Shown in pieces: positions 11,281-22,759 of a stretch of DNA of 64,000 nt. The stretch is from Micropterix aruncella (Eukaryota > Arthropoda > Insecta > Lepidoptera > Micropterigidae). The notes beneath the pieces are model-generated. The model was not told the origin of the DNA and ran no database searches. It saw only the letters and a list, made by a program, of their open reading frames with translations. Each line of letters opens with the position of its first letter. Positions within the stretch are counted from its first letter, which is position 1. The DNA is taken from positions 4,057,722 through 4,121,721 of the forward strand of contig OX155967.1 of assembly GCA_944548615.1 (NCBI GenBank). The letters run 5' to 3'. A program made the position numbers and the translations under genes.

Positions 11281-11860
11281 CAACGTAAGTTCATAATATC
11301 AAAGGATTCCGCTAGTCGATACCATTTAACAAAATTCAGCATCCCTAGATACGGATCTCTGACCTAGTACATAAACCGCATTCCTAAGTAATGTTTACCG
11401 CGTGTAAACATTACTGCGATAAAAAGTGCAGCACATTTGTATTTTCAAAAGCATTTTCCAGCTCAATTTACCGGAAAACCCCGCTACAGAATACAAATCC
11501 ACTAATTGTTTGGTGACTAGGAAAATCAGTACCGAAAATTATCACTAGCTCCCCGACTACATGGATTAATCGCTTACCGTGACGTTAGAAGGAATAAAGG
11601 CGAGGATGCTTAATTGTTTCCCAGATAAATTAGAACCCCATTTATAATTATAAGGCGATACCCTTTCCACCTGAGTGGGGTTAATGTTATCGTTGAGAAT
11701 AGGCTCATAATGGAAGGCACTCCAATTCGTCAGAATGAATGATTGAGAAGCCCTAGTCTTAATACCGCCAAGAATATTACCCGATGCTGCCCGGGTCGCC
11801 TTCGCGGCGGCTAAATAATATCGCGCAAAAATATTATCCTAGCTCAAATACCCATGTATG
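11281..11860. other. Intergenic, unassigned
   Basis: No coding or RNA feature recognised. The phrase cagcatccctagatacgg at 11337-11354 is close to cagcattcctagatacgg near the right end of the window (about 63969), so part of this is a dispersed repeat. Confidence 0.35.
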
Positions 11861-12149
11861 GGAGCTAATGGGCCCTTGTTAGGTTGGCCACGAAGACCCA
11901 TTCTGTTCAGGGTTGGTCACACTCACGGGACAACACCTATCCGGGGGCTTCCACGCATGAAGTGCGAGCCTGGACGGTTTGCGCACCGTGCGGCGTAAGC
12001 CAATCGATTGTGCGCACTGACTAACAACTTGCGGTGTCAACTACAACGGGCCAGCCCGTCACCATAGGACGTTTTAACGATTTTATCGTTCTGTCGCCCT
12101 GCAGTGAACGTAGAAGACTTTGGACGAAGCAAATCCAACGTCCAGCTAC
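11861..12149. repeat. FB-A copy: inverted terminal part plus start of internal part
   Basis: 11861-12018 is the family 3' segment in reverse (gggagctaatgggccc to gactaacaa). It is followed directly by the internal segment in forward direction (cttgcggtgtcaacta onward) to cgtccagctacg. The same junction, reversed, occurs near 36787, so it is a structural feature of the family and not a chance rearrangement. Confidence 0.8.
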
Positions 12150-12150
12150 G

Positions 12151-12546
12151 TTATCCATCATGCCACAGCACGTGCCCCAGATATTCAATCTTGCGCTTTT
12201 TGACGGTGTGAAACAATTTTCGGGTCGTACCAGCACGCTGAAGCACGTTTTCGTTGCTAACTTTATGGGTCCAGCTTATACGGAGCATTCGACGGTAGCA
12301 CCACATCTCTAAAGATTCTAGCCGCCGTCTGGTGTCTCCTTTTATGGTCCACGCTTCGCTGCCGTACATAACCACTGGCCAGATGTAGCAATGCAGAATC
12401 CGAGTTCTTAGTCTTAGATTGATTTTCCGGCAACACAAGACTTTTCTCATTTTATTGAATGATGCACGGGCGATTTCTATCCGGGTCTTAATTCCTTGAT
12501 CAGAGTCCCATATTTCATATTTCATATCCCATCCCATATTTCGCAT
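12151..12546 (-). pseudogene. RTE-like LINE RT C-terminal fragment
   Basis: 131 codons with the typical C-terminal block of RTE/BovB-type RTs: IKTRIEIARASFNKMRKVL, LRTRILHCYIWPVVMYGSEA, EMWCYRRMLRISWTHKVSNE and YLGHVL. The catalytic RT core is absent, so it is a 5'-truncated dead copy. The sequence between 12547 and 12701 is unrecognised and has a loose internal repeat (gataattaagaggttta). Confidence 0.85.
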
Positions 12547-12701
12547 AAACTAAAGATCAGAGCACTCACTCCTCCTCCTAGCGTCAGCAGTTACAAATAG
12601 CGGGCCATAATTAAGAGGCTTAGATGCCGATAGTGAATAGGTTGAGATGCCGATAATTAAGAGGTTTAGATACCAATAATTATCGGATTTATAATTAGGA
12701 C

Positions 12702-12716
12702 GCTTATTCGGGGACA
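12702..12716. repeat. Target duplication, left of FB-A copy
   Basis: gcttattcggggaca here is repeated exactly at 13271-13285, flanking the FB-A copy between them. A 15-bp duplication is of the length made by target-primed reverse transcription. Confidence 0.8.
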
Positions 12717-13270
12717 ACTTGGTCACAAGCCCGTAAGAGGCCAACGCCTTAACCGCGAGATAGCCAGGAATGTTACCTGGCGGGCCGACACTCACGCCCT
12801 TACTTCCAATTGTGACCAGATTACTCCGGTCTCTCGATTGGTTACGAATTCGAGGTCGCTTGCGCGGTCCTCTCCCTTACGAAGGGGTGAAACGGTGTAT
12901 ACCGAATCTATCGCGGACCACAGCGTCCTTTGCTCGGCTGTTCACCCAGGATCGGATGCCCGATGGTCGTTTCAAGAGCAATCGCCGTAAGGTCCGCAAC
13001 CACCCCCGTTCTATAGGAAACAGTACTGCTTCCAGACTCCCCCGACTGTTAGTCAGAGTGCGCAGTCGATTGGCTTACGCCGCACGGTGCGCAGACCGCC
13101 CAGGAGCGCCAGAAGTTTGATTCCCAGGGGAACTGACCATAAGGCCAGAGTCCTACCCAGGCTCGCACTTTATGCGTGGAGGCCGTCGGATAGGTGTTGA
13201 CCCGTGAGTGTGACCAACCCTGAACAGAATGGGTCTTCGTGGCCAACTCAGCAAGGGCCCATTAACTCCT
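12717..13270 (+). repeat. FB-A copy, 5'-truncated, with 15-bp target duplication
   Basis: 554 bp running from gtcacaagcccgtaag to the constant family 3' end (gggcccattaactcc). It is well conserved against the copies at 33.1 and 61.6 kb. It has no poly(A) or simple-repeat tail and no protein coding frame. 5' truncation, fixed 3' end and a 15-bp duplication are all retroposon-like. Confidence 0.8.
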
Positions 13271-13599
13271 GCTTATTCGGGGACAGATCTGAGTTACGAA
13301 ATCTTAATCGTATAATCTCCGCCATAACCACAAACCCAGCGAATCACCAGTATACGAATAAAAGTGATGGGACAGAAAATTAAACGTCAGAATCATAATA
13401 AAAATAATAATAATAATAAATAAACTTTCAACATGGTTGCAAGTCGTTGGATAGCAAACAAGAAATTCCGCTCACCATCGTCGATAACGGCTGGAATTAT
13501 CCACTCATATCGTCGGGAAAATAAATAAATCAAATAATAATACTGTGTCAGGGGCTTGCGCGGGGTCGGGAAGTACAGTAATACACCTTTTGTTGGCGT

Positions 13600-13815
13600 C
13601 TACATACCTAGTGATATGCTCTGACATTTTTAGTACTTTATCTTGTGTTCCCATTTTTGTATCTGAAGCCGTATTGGTTTTCGGATGACATGTGATTGGT
13701 TTCTAGATGATTACAGAGTTGTGTAATTACTATTTTTTCCAAAATTTTTGCTAAAACATCAGGTACTGATATCGGTCGATAATTTGAGGGATCAAACTTC
13801 GTTCCATATCTGTCA
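13600..13815 (-). pseudogene. LINE RT fragment (N-terminal RT blocks)
   Basis: Minus-strand translation gives SNYRPISVPDVLAKILEKIV and SSENQYGFR, the first conserved RT blocks of a CR1/Jockey-type LINE. A stop follows shortly after and no catalytic box is present. The neighbouring 13390-13422 segment is an (AAT)n tract. Confidence 0.7.
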
Positions 13816-14130
13816 CCTGATACTTGATAAGAAATATGTTTTCGGTTGATTATGTTTAAAAAAAATGATAATATTATATTAATTAATTAAATTCACAAGT
13901 ATATGTGCACAGTAAGAAACCTTTTTAGGCTACTTAATTTATTGGTCAATTTAGTTATATATTAATCTATATATATATTTATTTTACTTATCTATAAACT
14001 TAAATATTTTGTTTTTCTTTATTTAATATTAGTTCTTTATTTATATACACATTTATATATTTATAATAACCTTAAAATTTATAAGAATGAATGAGCAATC
14101 GGAATGAATGAAAAAAAAAAAAAAGAAAAA
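13816..14130. other. AT-rich intergenic
   Basis: Runs of A/T with no feature recognised; ends in a poly(A) stretch just before Rep-E. Confidence 0.4.
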
Positions 14131-14722
14131 AATACGTGTGGCACTCGGGGACTGCCGCGGTAAAGCTATTGCATAGCATTTTTAACAACTTATGCAATTA
14201 TAATTATTTATTTATTTTATTTTTTCTGATATCAGATAACTGCGCTCTATCGAAAAACGTTGAAATTATTCCGAATCATTTGCGGCTGCGTTAGCAAATG
14301 ATTCGGAATAATAATTTAAACGTCTTCCGATAGAGCGCCGCGCACGAATTTTTTATTCGATAAAGCAAAAAAACCGGATTATTCGAAAAAAATCGTAGAT
14401 AAAAAGATAGATAATTCAATCATCTTTAAAATGGTGAAGGTTTCATAATAATACGCCAGATAGTATTTGCTTAGTAGTCGTTTGTGTGTTCGGTTAGACC
14501 TAATTTCACAAATTAATTACACTATGTAATATAAACAAAATCTAAAATATTCAAAGGTAAGAATATTAGGAAAATGTTCTTGTTTAACATATATTTTTTT
14601 CGAATCGTAAGCAGTACTCGTTTAGACGTAATTATCAGTTTCAAATCATTAATTTTCGTTAAGAAATTTCTTCATTCGGTCGCCGCGCTGGCCTGCCCAC
14701 GATAAAAGCTATGCAATAGCTT
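14131..14722 (+). repeat. Rep-E dispersed repeat, copy 1
   Basis: Nearly the same sequence recurs in the same orientation at 49903-50494. It begins tacgtgtggcactcggg, has gctattgcatagc near both ends, and holds a strong internal stem-loop: gctctatcg pairs with cgatagagc, and aattattccgaatcattt with its complement. Non-coding; probably a non-autonomous transposon. Confidence 0.85.
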
Positions 14723-15830
14723 AAAAAAGAAAGTGAAGTCACTATGATTAAAGTGCAGTCTTAAATACTATCACCCCAGAACAGATATACAATCTAGTGG
14801 GGGGATAAAATCCACACAAATGCAATCTTATCTGCTTCGCAAAAATCAATTTGTATTGTATTGGATAATTTTATAAAATAAAAAAATAAAAATAAATAAA
14901 TTCTAGCAATGTCGCGCGCTTCCAAAGCAAAACCCCTCTAATAAATAAAACAAATAAAACAAAATAAAACAAAGCAATCTGCTTCCCGTTAATCTCTGTA
15001 CAAATAAGCAGAACAGATAAATCAACAAAAATAAATTGATCGCGGACATCTACCGCCGGATCCTAGGCATCGTTTTTATACATCCTCACAACCCGCATAC
15101 AGCTAGTTGCATAAAATTCGGGTAGACTGCCGCCTACCAAATTAAACAAATCGGTTGTGGGACCCCAAGACATTCCCGGTAAGTAGCCAAGGACTGATTT
15201 CATCTGAATATTATTTGAATTAAAAAAAAAATGATGACCACTCTCTCTCGTTTGGTTTCCGCTGCATTGCCCCAGACGGCGCGGTTCATTTATCGGCGAA
15301 ACGCCAACAGACGGCGGTAATGTGATTAAAATATATAGCGGAATTTAAATATTATTTCATTGTGATGTGTTTAATTATCTTTTTATATTTTCTAGCGTTT
15401 TCTTACGTTTTCATGTTATGTTTAAGATAAAATTATCTTTGCTTACCTTCGTTTATGACTTGTATATCTACCATTATGCCAATGAAATGAATATGAATAT
15501 TAAGAATATACCAGGACTTATCATCAGTACACTTCCTAGTAGTCTCGGAATTAAAATATACGTCATTTTTTGTACTATTTAGGTAGACATTTTTTAACGA
15601 TCAGGAACGGGGTTATTATTCGCTTTTAAAACATATTATTGAAATATACAACAAATTTAAAAGAAAGTGTACGTCGCAGATTTCTAAAATATGTAGTAGT
15701 TTTATAGTAACTTAAAAGAGAACTTGGGCAAATCAGTGGTGTTTATTTATTTATTGAATGGGGCTTTTCTAAGCTATTCATGAGCCTTGTAACACTGCGA
15801 CCATTGCTGATCTATTGTATTCGCCACCTA
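14723..15830. other. Intergenic, unassigned
   Basis: AT-rich, with A-rich runs near 14880 and 14940 and a GC-richer patch at 15060-15310. No convincing coding region, RNA or element end was recognised. Confidence 0.35.
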
Positions 15831-16420
15831 TTATAGTTCCGCGCTAAGTTTCGTGTCATTTAAGAACCGCAGCAGGCTTTTGGCGCCAGATTGTTTTACC
15901 TCCTCAGGTTGGAGGTAGTGACCACCCAAGTGGGTGTATCTTTTACGCATCAGCGGGCCACACTCGCACATGAGGTGCTGGGAAGTTTCCTCTGTCCCTT
16001 GGCAGAACCTGCACATTTTTGTGTCTCGTAGCTTGTGGATGAACATGTGTTTGTTCAGGCCACAATGCCCCGTGAGCGCCCTCACCAGTATGCGTAGATT
16101 GAACCTATTGAGCGATAAGGCCTCACAGGCCGTCTTACGGTCGTAAGGCTTAATAAGCGCTTTGGAATGATTCAACCCTGGCGTGTTGTTCCAGTGGTTG
16201 ACGGATTGTTCTAAACATATTTGTTTGAGCATTAGGTTTGCAAGGCTTTTTGGTACGCCACAGCAAGGTTCAGTGATGTGCTCCTTGAACGTAAGCTTCT
16301 CAGCTCTTGATTCTCATCAAGAGGAACTCCTAGATTCACTACCTTTTTAACCCTAGTTAGCACATCACCAGTGATGGAGTAATCATACATCAGATCGTTG
16401 TCGTGTAGTGTAGGTATGTC
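15831..16420 (-). pseudogene. LINE C-terminal fragment, RNase H-linked type
   Basis: 133 open codons (15831-16232) with LNRFNLRILVRALTGHCGLN and CRFCQGTEETSQHLMCEC, a CxxC...H...C knuckle. This is the tail that follows the RNase H domain in I/Loa/R1-like LINEs. Degenerate coding continues to about 16420. It resembles the minus-strand fragment at 46.8-47.3 kb, which preserves the RNase H part. No RT core remains. Confidence 0.75.
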
Positions 16421-16599
16421 ATCACTGAATATTTAGATATATTGAATGAGAGATTTTTTCATTCTGTCTCCAAGAACAAAAGGCAACAATATCGCGATGC
16501 GAAGCTCGCAGGCTCGCAATATTACCACATGAAGGTAAAAAATTACATGTTGCTTCAGTTCAGATGACAATGCATTTTTGATGGTAAGGATGACCTGAT

Positions 16600-16800
16600 T
16601 CTACACCCAAGGTTGGCACCCCAACAAGGGGACTCCTCAACGGTCAACAGCACAGACACGATATTTTGTGTACGCATTCAATTTTGATGACATGACATTG
16701 CAACCACGACATTGCTGCTGCATCCAGGGTTGAATTCCGACGAGTAGAACTCCACAACGGTCAACAGCACAGACACGAACTGTTGTATATGCATTTAATT
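16600..16800 (+). repeat. Imperfect tandem repeat, two units of about 118 bp
   Basis: The phrase caacggtcaacagcacagac occurs at about 16636 and 16757 within two related but diverged units. Non-coding. Confidence 0.65.
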
Positions 16801-16802
16801 AA

Positions 16803-17231
16803 GCCAGCCCATTCTAAGTTAGACAAAAACAGGACTGTGGCACCCATTAAATCATAGCTCATATTAATATAATATTATTTCATAAAAAATCAAGTTTTAA
16901 TTTGGTGTACAATTTTCAATACGTAATGATTACGCACTTTTATGTTCAGATTACAAATAATAAATGGCATTCTATGTTTCCGCATTATTTCTGTGTTGTA
17001 ATCAGCCCGATGTCTCTGTCTCATAAAAAATGAGACAGATGGCACTAATAGGTGACTATTACTATTGTTATCATATGTTAGATTATTGAGTTTTTATAAA
17101 CAATGAGGTCTTCAGAAAAAAATAATTGATTATCAATTTTAATTATAGTAATTTACTTGGTCTTAATGTAGATATTCATATTCATATTCATATTTATTTT
17201 ATTAGTATACCGGTATACAAACATTTTTATC
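16803..17231. other. Intergenic, AT-rich
   Basis: No coding feature recognised. There is a short inverted repeat at about 17013-17040 (tgtctcat/atgagaca). The last part is likely the 3' UTR of the minus-strand LINE that follows. Confidence 0.35.
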
Positions 17232-18430
17232 TTAAAGAAAAGAAAAAAAAAAAACAAAAAAACGAGAAAAAAAACCACAAGAATAATGTAAAAAGAGGAA
17301 ATACAAGACAAAATGCAAAGAGATAGTTAAACACTTTAGCCACCAAAGCATTTCCGACTTCGCTCGAGTAATATTCCTCCAGTGAGTAAAGCGCCTTATC
17401 TGTGAGGTTCCTCTTAAGGCGTCTCCTAAACACATCAAGAGATTGCGCCTGCCTAATGTGCTCGCTGAGTTTGTTGTAAACCGCTGGACCGGCGATATAG
17501 GCTAGCCTCTCCGACTTGGATAATGTATGACTTACCGAACGTAGCATGCTACGGTAATCTTGTTAGATAGTGGTGATGCATACCATTCACTTCAAAAACG
17601 GCTAGATTTCTGAGAACGAACAGCGCTACTTCCATTATATAAATGGACGGCAGCGTCATGATGCAGAGATCTCTAAACAGAGGCCTAGCTGGATATCCAT
17701 CGCCACACGCGCTATTGTGCGGACTGCACGCTTCTGCATGACGAAGGCCCTCTGCCTGCCTGCTGCTCGCCCCATAGCTCCGCGCCGTACGTTAGCAGTG
17801 AATGAACGTATGCAAAGTAACACATGCGCAGCGCGGATAAATCGAGAAATGAAGCGATGCGATAGAGTGTATAGCACGCTCTTCCCAATTTATCACATAA
17901 AGCATCAATATGTAGGTGCCATCGTAACTCATTATCGATTACGAATCCCAAGAACTTTGTTGAGGATACTTGAGTTAATTCTTCGTTATTGAAGGTCACA
18001 TGTATTTCGGTTTTAGTAGTTTTATTAATGTTAATTATCAGGCCATTAGCGTCAAACCATGCACCTAACTCATTCAACACAAGTTGGGTATTGCTGGTTA
18101 ACGATGGTACACTCTCGCTCTCTATTACTGCGCGTGTGTCATTTGCGTATAGAATCAGCTCAGCTCGCGATGTGGCAGATGTAATATCATTCATATATAA
18201 TAGGAACAGAGTGTTACCCAAACAAGATCCCTGCGGTATGCCTATCGCTATCTCGCCCGCTATGTAGTGGCAGTCCTCAATAGCAGTCACTTGCTGCCTG
18301 TTGCGAAGAAAATAATTCATTAGGTTCGAGGCGTTTCCATCGAAACCGTAATGTTTTAATTTCATCAGCAGCAAATCGTGATCGATTACATCGAAGGCTC
18401 GTGATAAGTCACAAAAAATTAATATATGTC
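17232..18430 (-). pseudogene. LINE RT, frameshifted, catalytic Asp mutated
   Basis: From 18430 downward the translation reads SRAFDVIDHDLLLMKLKHYG, AIGIPQGSCLGNTLFLLYMN, then ILYANDT, then SLLTYGAELWG. After a shift near 17720 it reads AFVMQKRAVRTIARVAMD, and after another GPAVYNKLSEHIRQAQSLDVF near 17480. The catalytic box is YAND, where YADD is required (Asn codon complementary to 18141-18143). The 5' half is missing. CR1/Jockey-like placement is inference. Confidence 0.85.
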
Positions 18431-19340
18431 ACAAAAAGTCACAAAAATGGCCAAATAAATTTCTATTAGTTTCGCCTTAATTTCTATAAGCGCCACCTGC
18501 ATTTTACCGAAACAGAAAGGTTGCCAAAAAGTATTATGGAGCTAAGCAATCCATAAAGCAATGTATAAAAACGGATAGTAGTATATTTGTACTTAATAAT
18601 AGAATTGGAAACCATTTGAATGATTACCATGAAAATTGACATATGTATGTATTTTTCATGGAGGAGGTATTTATGATATCTGATTTATTGTATTTTACCA
18701 CTAGATATATTATTTATTGTATTTTACCGCAGCACATCAACTTCTATACCGTTCAACGGATCGACATGAAAATTGGTATACGTACATAGGTATTTGAGAG
18801 AACGGATAACATAATAATAATAATAATAATAAAACTCTTTATTCTTAAGAAAATGCGAGCTTATTACCTGCAGGCAATATTTTACAGCTCGCGCTGTCCA
18901 CTTTACTGTAACTCGCCTTTAGATGGCACTGCAGCACATATGTACATTTCTATACCGTTCAACATTCATCATCATCATCATTAGCGCGCATTCGTCCACC
19001 GTTGGGCATACGCCTCTCCAATCACTCTCCATCCGGATCGGTTGTCCGTTTTCCTCATCCAGACAGGTCCAGCTGTCTCCTTGATGTCATAAGGTTGTAC
19101 TGTTGATCATGATTGGAGGTATTTAGTCCGATACCCGCCACGTTGGCCACACGTCTTGGCGAGCTCCACGCTTTCAGGAAAATATTTCCATTTCCTGGCA
19201 ACCTGGTCGGGTTACTTAACCGCCGAATTGCACTATATTCACTAAATTTATTATTTAATTATTATTTATTGTTGAGAAAATTTCAAAATATATGTTGACA
19301 CTTAGAATTTAAATTTCCGTTCAACATATAGCCATGAAAA
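18431..19340. other. Intergenic with LINE-tail-like debris
   Basis: An (AAT)n run at about 18811-18834 followed by aaaactctttattc looks like a reversed LINE 3' end. Two phrases on ttctataccgttcaac (about 18742 and 18948) are shared, so the region contains an old local duplication. No protein was recognised. Confidence 0.4.
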
Positions 19341-19344
19341 TCGA

Positions 19345-20050
19345 TATACGCATTAGGGCGATGTCGACTACAACGGACGAACTGGTATCAGCCCAGGCTG
19401 GTATATCGATATTAAATCATTCTTTTAGCCGTGGGATGAGCGTAGAAGATTTACAGACAAGACAATCTACTGTCTAGCTCGCCAGCAGCCGGTTAGAGAC
19501 CGACGCCTTACGGCGAGGAACCGGGATAGGTATAGCAGCGGGCAGCATCAGCCCCTAACTACCAGTTTTGGTAGAATATCTCTGTCTGGAATTAACCTTC
19601 AGGATACCTCCTTCCTTCCGAATGCTTACGAAGTCGTTTACGCGACCTCTACCTGTTGTATTACAGCGATAATTCAATTAGAATTTATGGCGGACCTTGG
19701 CGTTCTTTGCCCGTAGTGTCACACGGGATCGAGTGTCAAGAGTGGCATGACAACAGGTCAACATCCACTCCCGCTGCGTAGGAAACAGTGTATTTCCATA
19801 TTCTCCAGATTCCTTCAGCAATTAGTCAGAATACAACATCAGATTGGCTTCGCCGAACGGTGCACAATCCGTCCAGTGTCGCCGGGGTGCAATTCCGCAG
19901 GGAGAAACCGGTCCACCAGCGTTGAAGCATGAGACGCGAGTCTTACCCGGGGTAGCCTTCCACACGAGGAGGCTTATGAATAGGAGCTGAATCGTGAGTT
20001 GAGCCGATTCGAGAACAAAGTGGATCTTGTGGCCCAAGCTGCACGAAACC
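19345..20050 (+). repeat. FB-A, old diverged copy
   Basis: Collinear with the family from gtcgactacaacgg (19369) through gaccgacgccttacggcgag, ggcgttctttgcccg, caattagtcagaatac and gattggcttcgccgaacgg. It is much more diverged than the copies at 12.7, 33.1 and 61.6 kb, so the family has been in the genome for a long time. Confidence 0.65.
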
Positions 20051-20860
20051 GTTCACCACCAATTGGTATACACAGGTATTTGATCTGGGATAATATTTTC
20101 ACATACAATTTTGCACGAATATGTACCGTTCAGGCGATCGGTATGAACCCGCGATGAACACCACCCTGGCAACACCGGGTATTATTCCTCTAGTACCATA
20201 TATAGTCAATGCTAATACTAAATTAATTGTCTTCGGACCGATCTACATCGCTGAATTTCAGCTGCCTTTCGATTTATCCATTATACTAGTACTTATTACA
20301 AGCGCTTCGGTTCTTTTCAAACCCGTACAAAGTGATTTCTGATGAACGTTACGCTTAAGTTGGTCTTTTGTTAGATGGAAATCACTTAGGCGATGTCGGG
20401 GATGCTCTTAAGTAAGGGTGTGTATTAACCTGTTTTGCCGCTTTAGACAAAGTTCAAAGTTCAAAGTTTATTTAATTTCAAAAAATCCTACAAGGGTATA
20501 GAACATACAATTAATACATATATTATTTATTCATATATCTGACAAAAAGAAAATTTAATGCCCATTAAAGACTGCCCATACATTACAAAATTAACAATTA
20601 CATTGTCTAAATATTAAAACGAGATTTAAAATGAGAATTAATAAATATATAAAATAGAAAGCACAAACACATGCGCAGAAGAATAAGAAATTGTGATTCT
20701 TCGAGTTTTTCGATAATGATGAAAGCAGTTTTAGAGTTTTAGAAGTTTACTTATATGCAAAACCTAAAAATAATATAAATTTGATAGGAAATAGGAAATA
20801 AAGTATCAAGAGGGACAAGGTATTTTTGTGTAGTGACGTGACATGACAGTCGAAATGATC
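20051..20860. other. Intergenic; reversed LINE 3' tail near 20453
   Basis: caaagttcaaagtttattt at about 20451-20470 has the form of a LINE 3' end on the minus strand. The rest is AT-rich and unassigned. Confidence 0.35.
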
Positions 20861-20865
20861 ACGAT

Positions 20866-21300
20866 TCTATACTAGTATATGGCATTCAGGTATGGGGACT
20901 TACATTTCCCACATACGTTAGGAAAGTGGAAGATATTCAAATTCGAATACTGAAACAAATGACACCAAAAGGCTCAATACAAATTAAGCACAATAATTAC
21001 ACAGAACTCTACTCCTCAATTGATGTCTTGCCTATAAGTTTCTTCGTATGATATAAGATTCTGCTTGACAACAACGAAAGCGGTTCGTTACGAATACCTG
21101 CCGATCATGTACACAGAACTCGGCTACGTGGAAAGGAGTATTTAAAATATAACAAACAAAACAATTAGTACGGCGATAGAACTCGAATTCATCGTTCCAA
21201 AATTAATCAATCACTTTTCTATAAAATTAGACAACTCAATCAGAAAATACTTACTAAAGAAAACATTGAAACTTATACCACTAAGCAACCTAAATAATGA
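20866..21300 (+). pseudogene. LINE RT C-terminal fragment with 3' UTR
   Basis: Translation gives SILVYGIQVWGLTFPTYVRK, IQIRILKQMTPKG and YKIRQLNQKILTKENIE, the C-terminal part of a CR1/Jockey-type RT, with stops near 21047 and 21165. The 3' UTR appears to run to about 21955, ending in a polyadenylation-like aataaag. Confidence 0.7.
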
Positions 21301-21505
21301 CTTACCTAGGCGAGCTAATTAAAATAATTTAAATATTATATAATATAAATACTATAACGGAGAAATTAAAAACTCTATTAGTGTAAATTATCATAAATAT
21401 GTAAAAGCAATAGCATAACTATAACAAGTAAAAATTCTATTAGGTTAAATTAGCATTAACATCACTATGTAGAATAATTAGGGTAAACCAAGCTAGTTAA
21501 GATAA

Positions 21506-21768
21506 GTTAGGTTATGTTAGGGCATTAGTATAGATATCTAGTGTAAATCATTTTATTAGTGTAATCATTTATTATTGTAATTGTAAACTGTAAAGTACAC
21601 ATACATAGTGTATACCAAGATAATTAGTATAGGTTAGGTTATGTTAGGTTAGGTTAGGATGTGTGTATATTAATTTAGTGGAAAATCATTTATTTACTGT
21701 AAATATTTATAAGTGTATATTCAACTAGTTATTATAGGAGATATAGGTTAGTTTAGGTTAGGTTAGGA
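21506..21768 (+). repeat. Short TTAGG-type (telomere-like) motifs
   Basis: Three clusters: 21506-21522, 21631-21659 (TTAGG TTATG TTAGG TTAGG TTAGG) and about 21745-21768. TTAGG is the standard insect telomere unit. The clusters are short and lie in a LINE 3' UTR, so they are interstitial motifs and do not mark a chromosome end. Confidence 0.6.
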
Positions 21769-21864
21769 AGTCAATACATCTAATTAACGTAAAAAGTTAT
21801 ATTAGTTAATATAAGTATAGATAATAGGTAATAGATAATATAATATAGATATGAACACACTATT

Positions 21865-21956
21865 GTTAGTTACCCGCTGAAAAGGCACTATCCTTAGTGA
21901 GGAACTGTGACATGTAATTTGTATCTTTTTTTATGAATAAAGACTACTACAAAAAA
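21865..21956 (+). repeat. LINE 3' end module shared with 60.4 kb
   Basis: gttagttaccc..ctgaaaa..ggcac..ccttagtgaggaactgtgac ending in tttatgaataaa is closely matched at 60445-60535. It marks the 3' terminus of the LINE whose ORF fragment lies upstream. Confidence 0.65.
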
Positions 21957-22640
21957 GAAAGTTGCAAGCCCACAGACGAGTGAATACTAAATTTGGACAG
22001 AGGCATTACGCATTTCTGCACCGCGTCTGTATGATTACTACTGCTCTTCCATGGCGAAGGCTAAAGTGCTGAATTCAATCACTATAATGACTCTGAAAAA
22101 TACGCCAATAAGTGTCTCATGACGAAAAAAAATTGAACTTTTTCCATGGCATGGTTTTGAAATAGATATGCATTTACTCTGTAAACGTAGTTTTCAGTTG
22201 CTGCGACAAATAAAAGCAAAAGTCACGATGTAGAAGAAGCCGACGTAACGGTCCCTCGAGAACTATCATGCATTTATTTCCTAACAATTTCCTTTGATAT
22301 AATAATGTTTTTGTAGTAAGCCATCCGAGATATTCCTCCCGACTTCAGAAATAATTGAATGACATTGCAGACTTTGTGAGCAAGCTCTTCTACGTATATA
22401 TTGTATGCGCTCAGGGTCGGATCTCTCCTTGATTTTATGATTAATTTGTAGTGACTTATGATGATGACACTTGTAGCATTTTAATCAAGAAACATTTCTA
22501 TTTCTGAGATTTAAATGATGTCAAATAACAGGAAAAACTGTTGACTTGCCTGACGACCAATATTATTGAAAGAAACCAATTTCGTCTTTCAAGCCATTGC
22601 ATTTTTATCATTGTATAGAAACAGCGTCTTTCAGAATCGC
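21957..22640. other. Intergenic, unassigned
   Basis: I see no coding frame, RNA or element boundary that can be supported here. Confidence 0.3.
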
Positions 22641-22759
22641 TTGCGCTGCCTCTAGTTGATGTTAGCGGTAATTCATTATGAATTTATCGCACATCGTGGC
22701 GTCCTTTGCCCATCTATTCAAGAGTAGCCAGTAGCAAGAGTCATTTCAATAGAAGCATT

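Noticed and set aside
12034..13246. Several 65-116-codon frames in FB-A copies, repeated at 33310, 36293, 61545 and 61951
   Set aside because: They change frame and length between copies and have no motif; FB-A looks non-coding.
21506..21768. A telomere or subtelomere
   Set aside because: Only a few TTAGG units occur, interspersed in LINE 3' UTR sequence.
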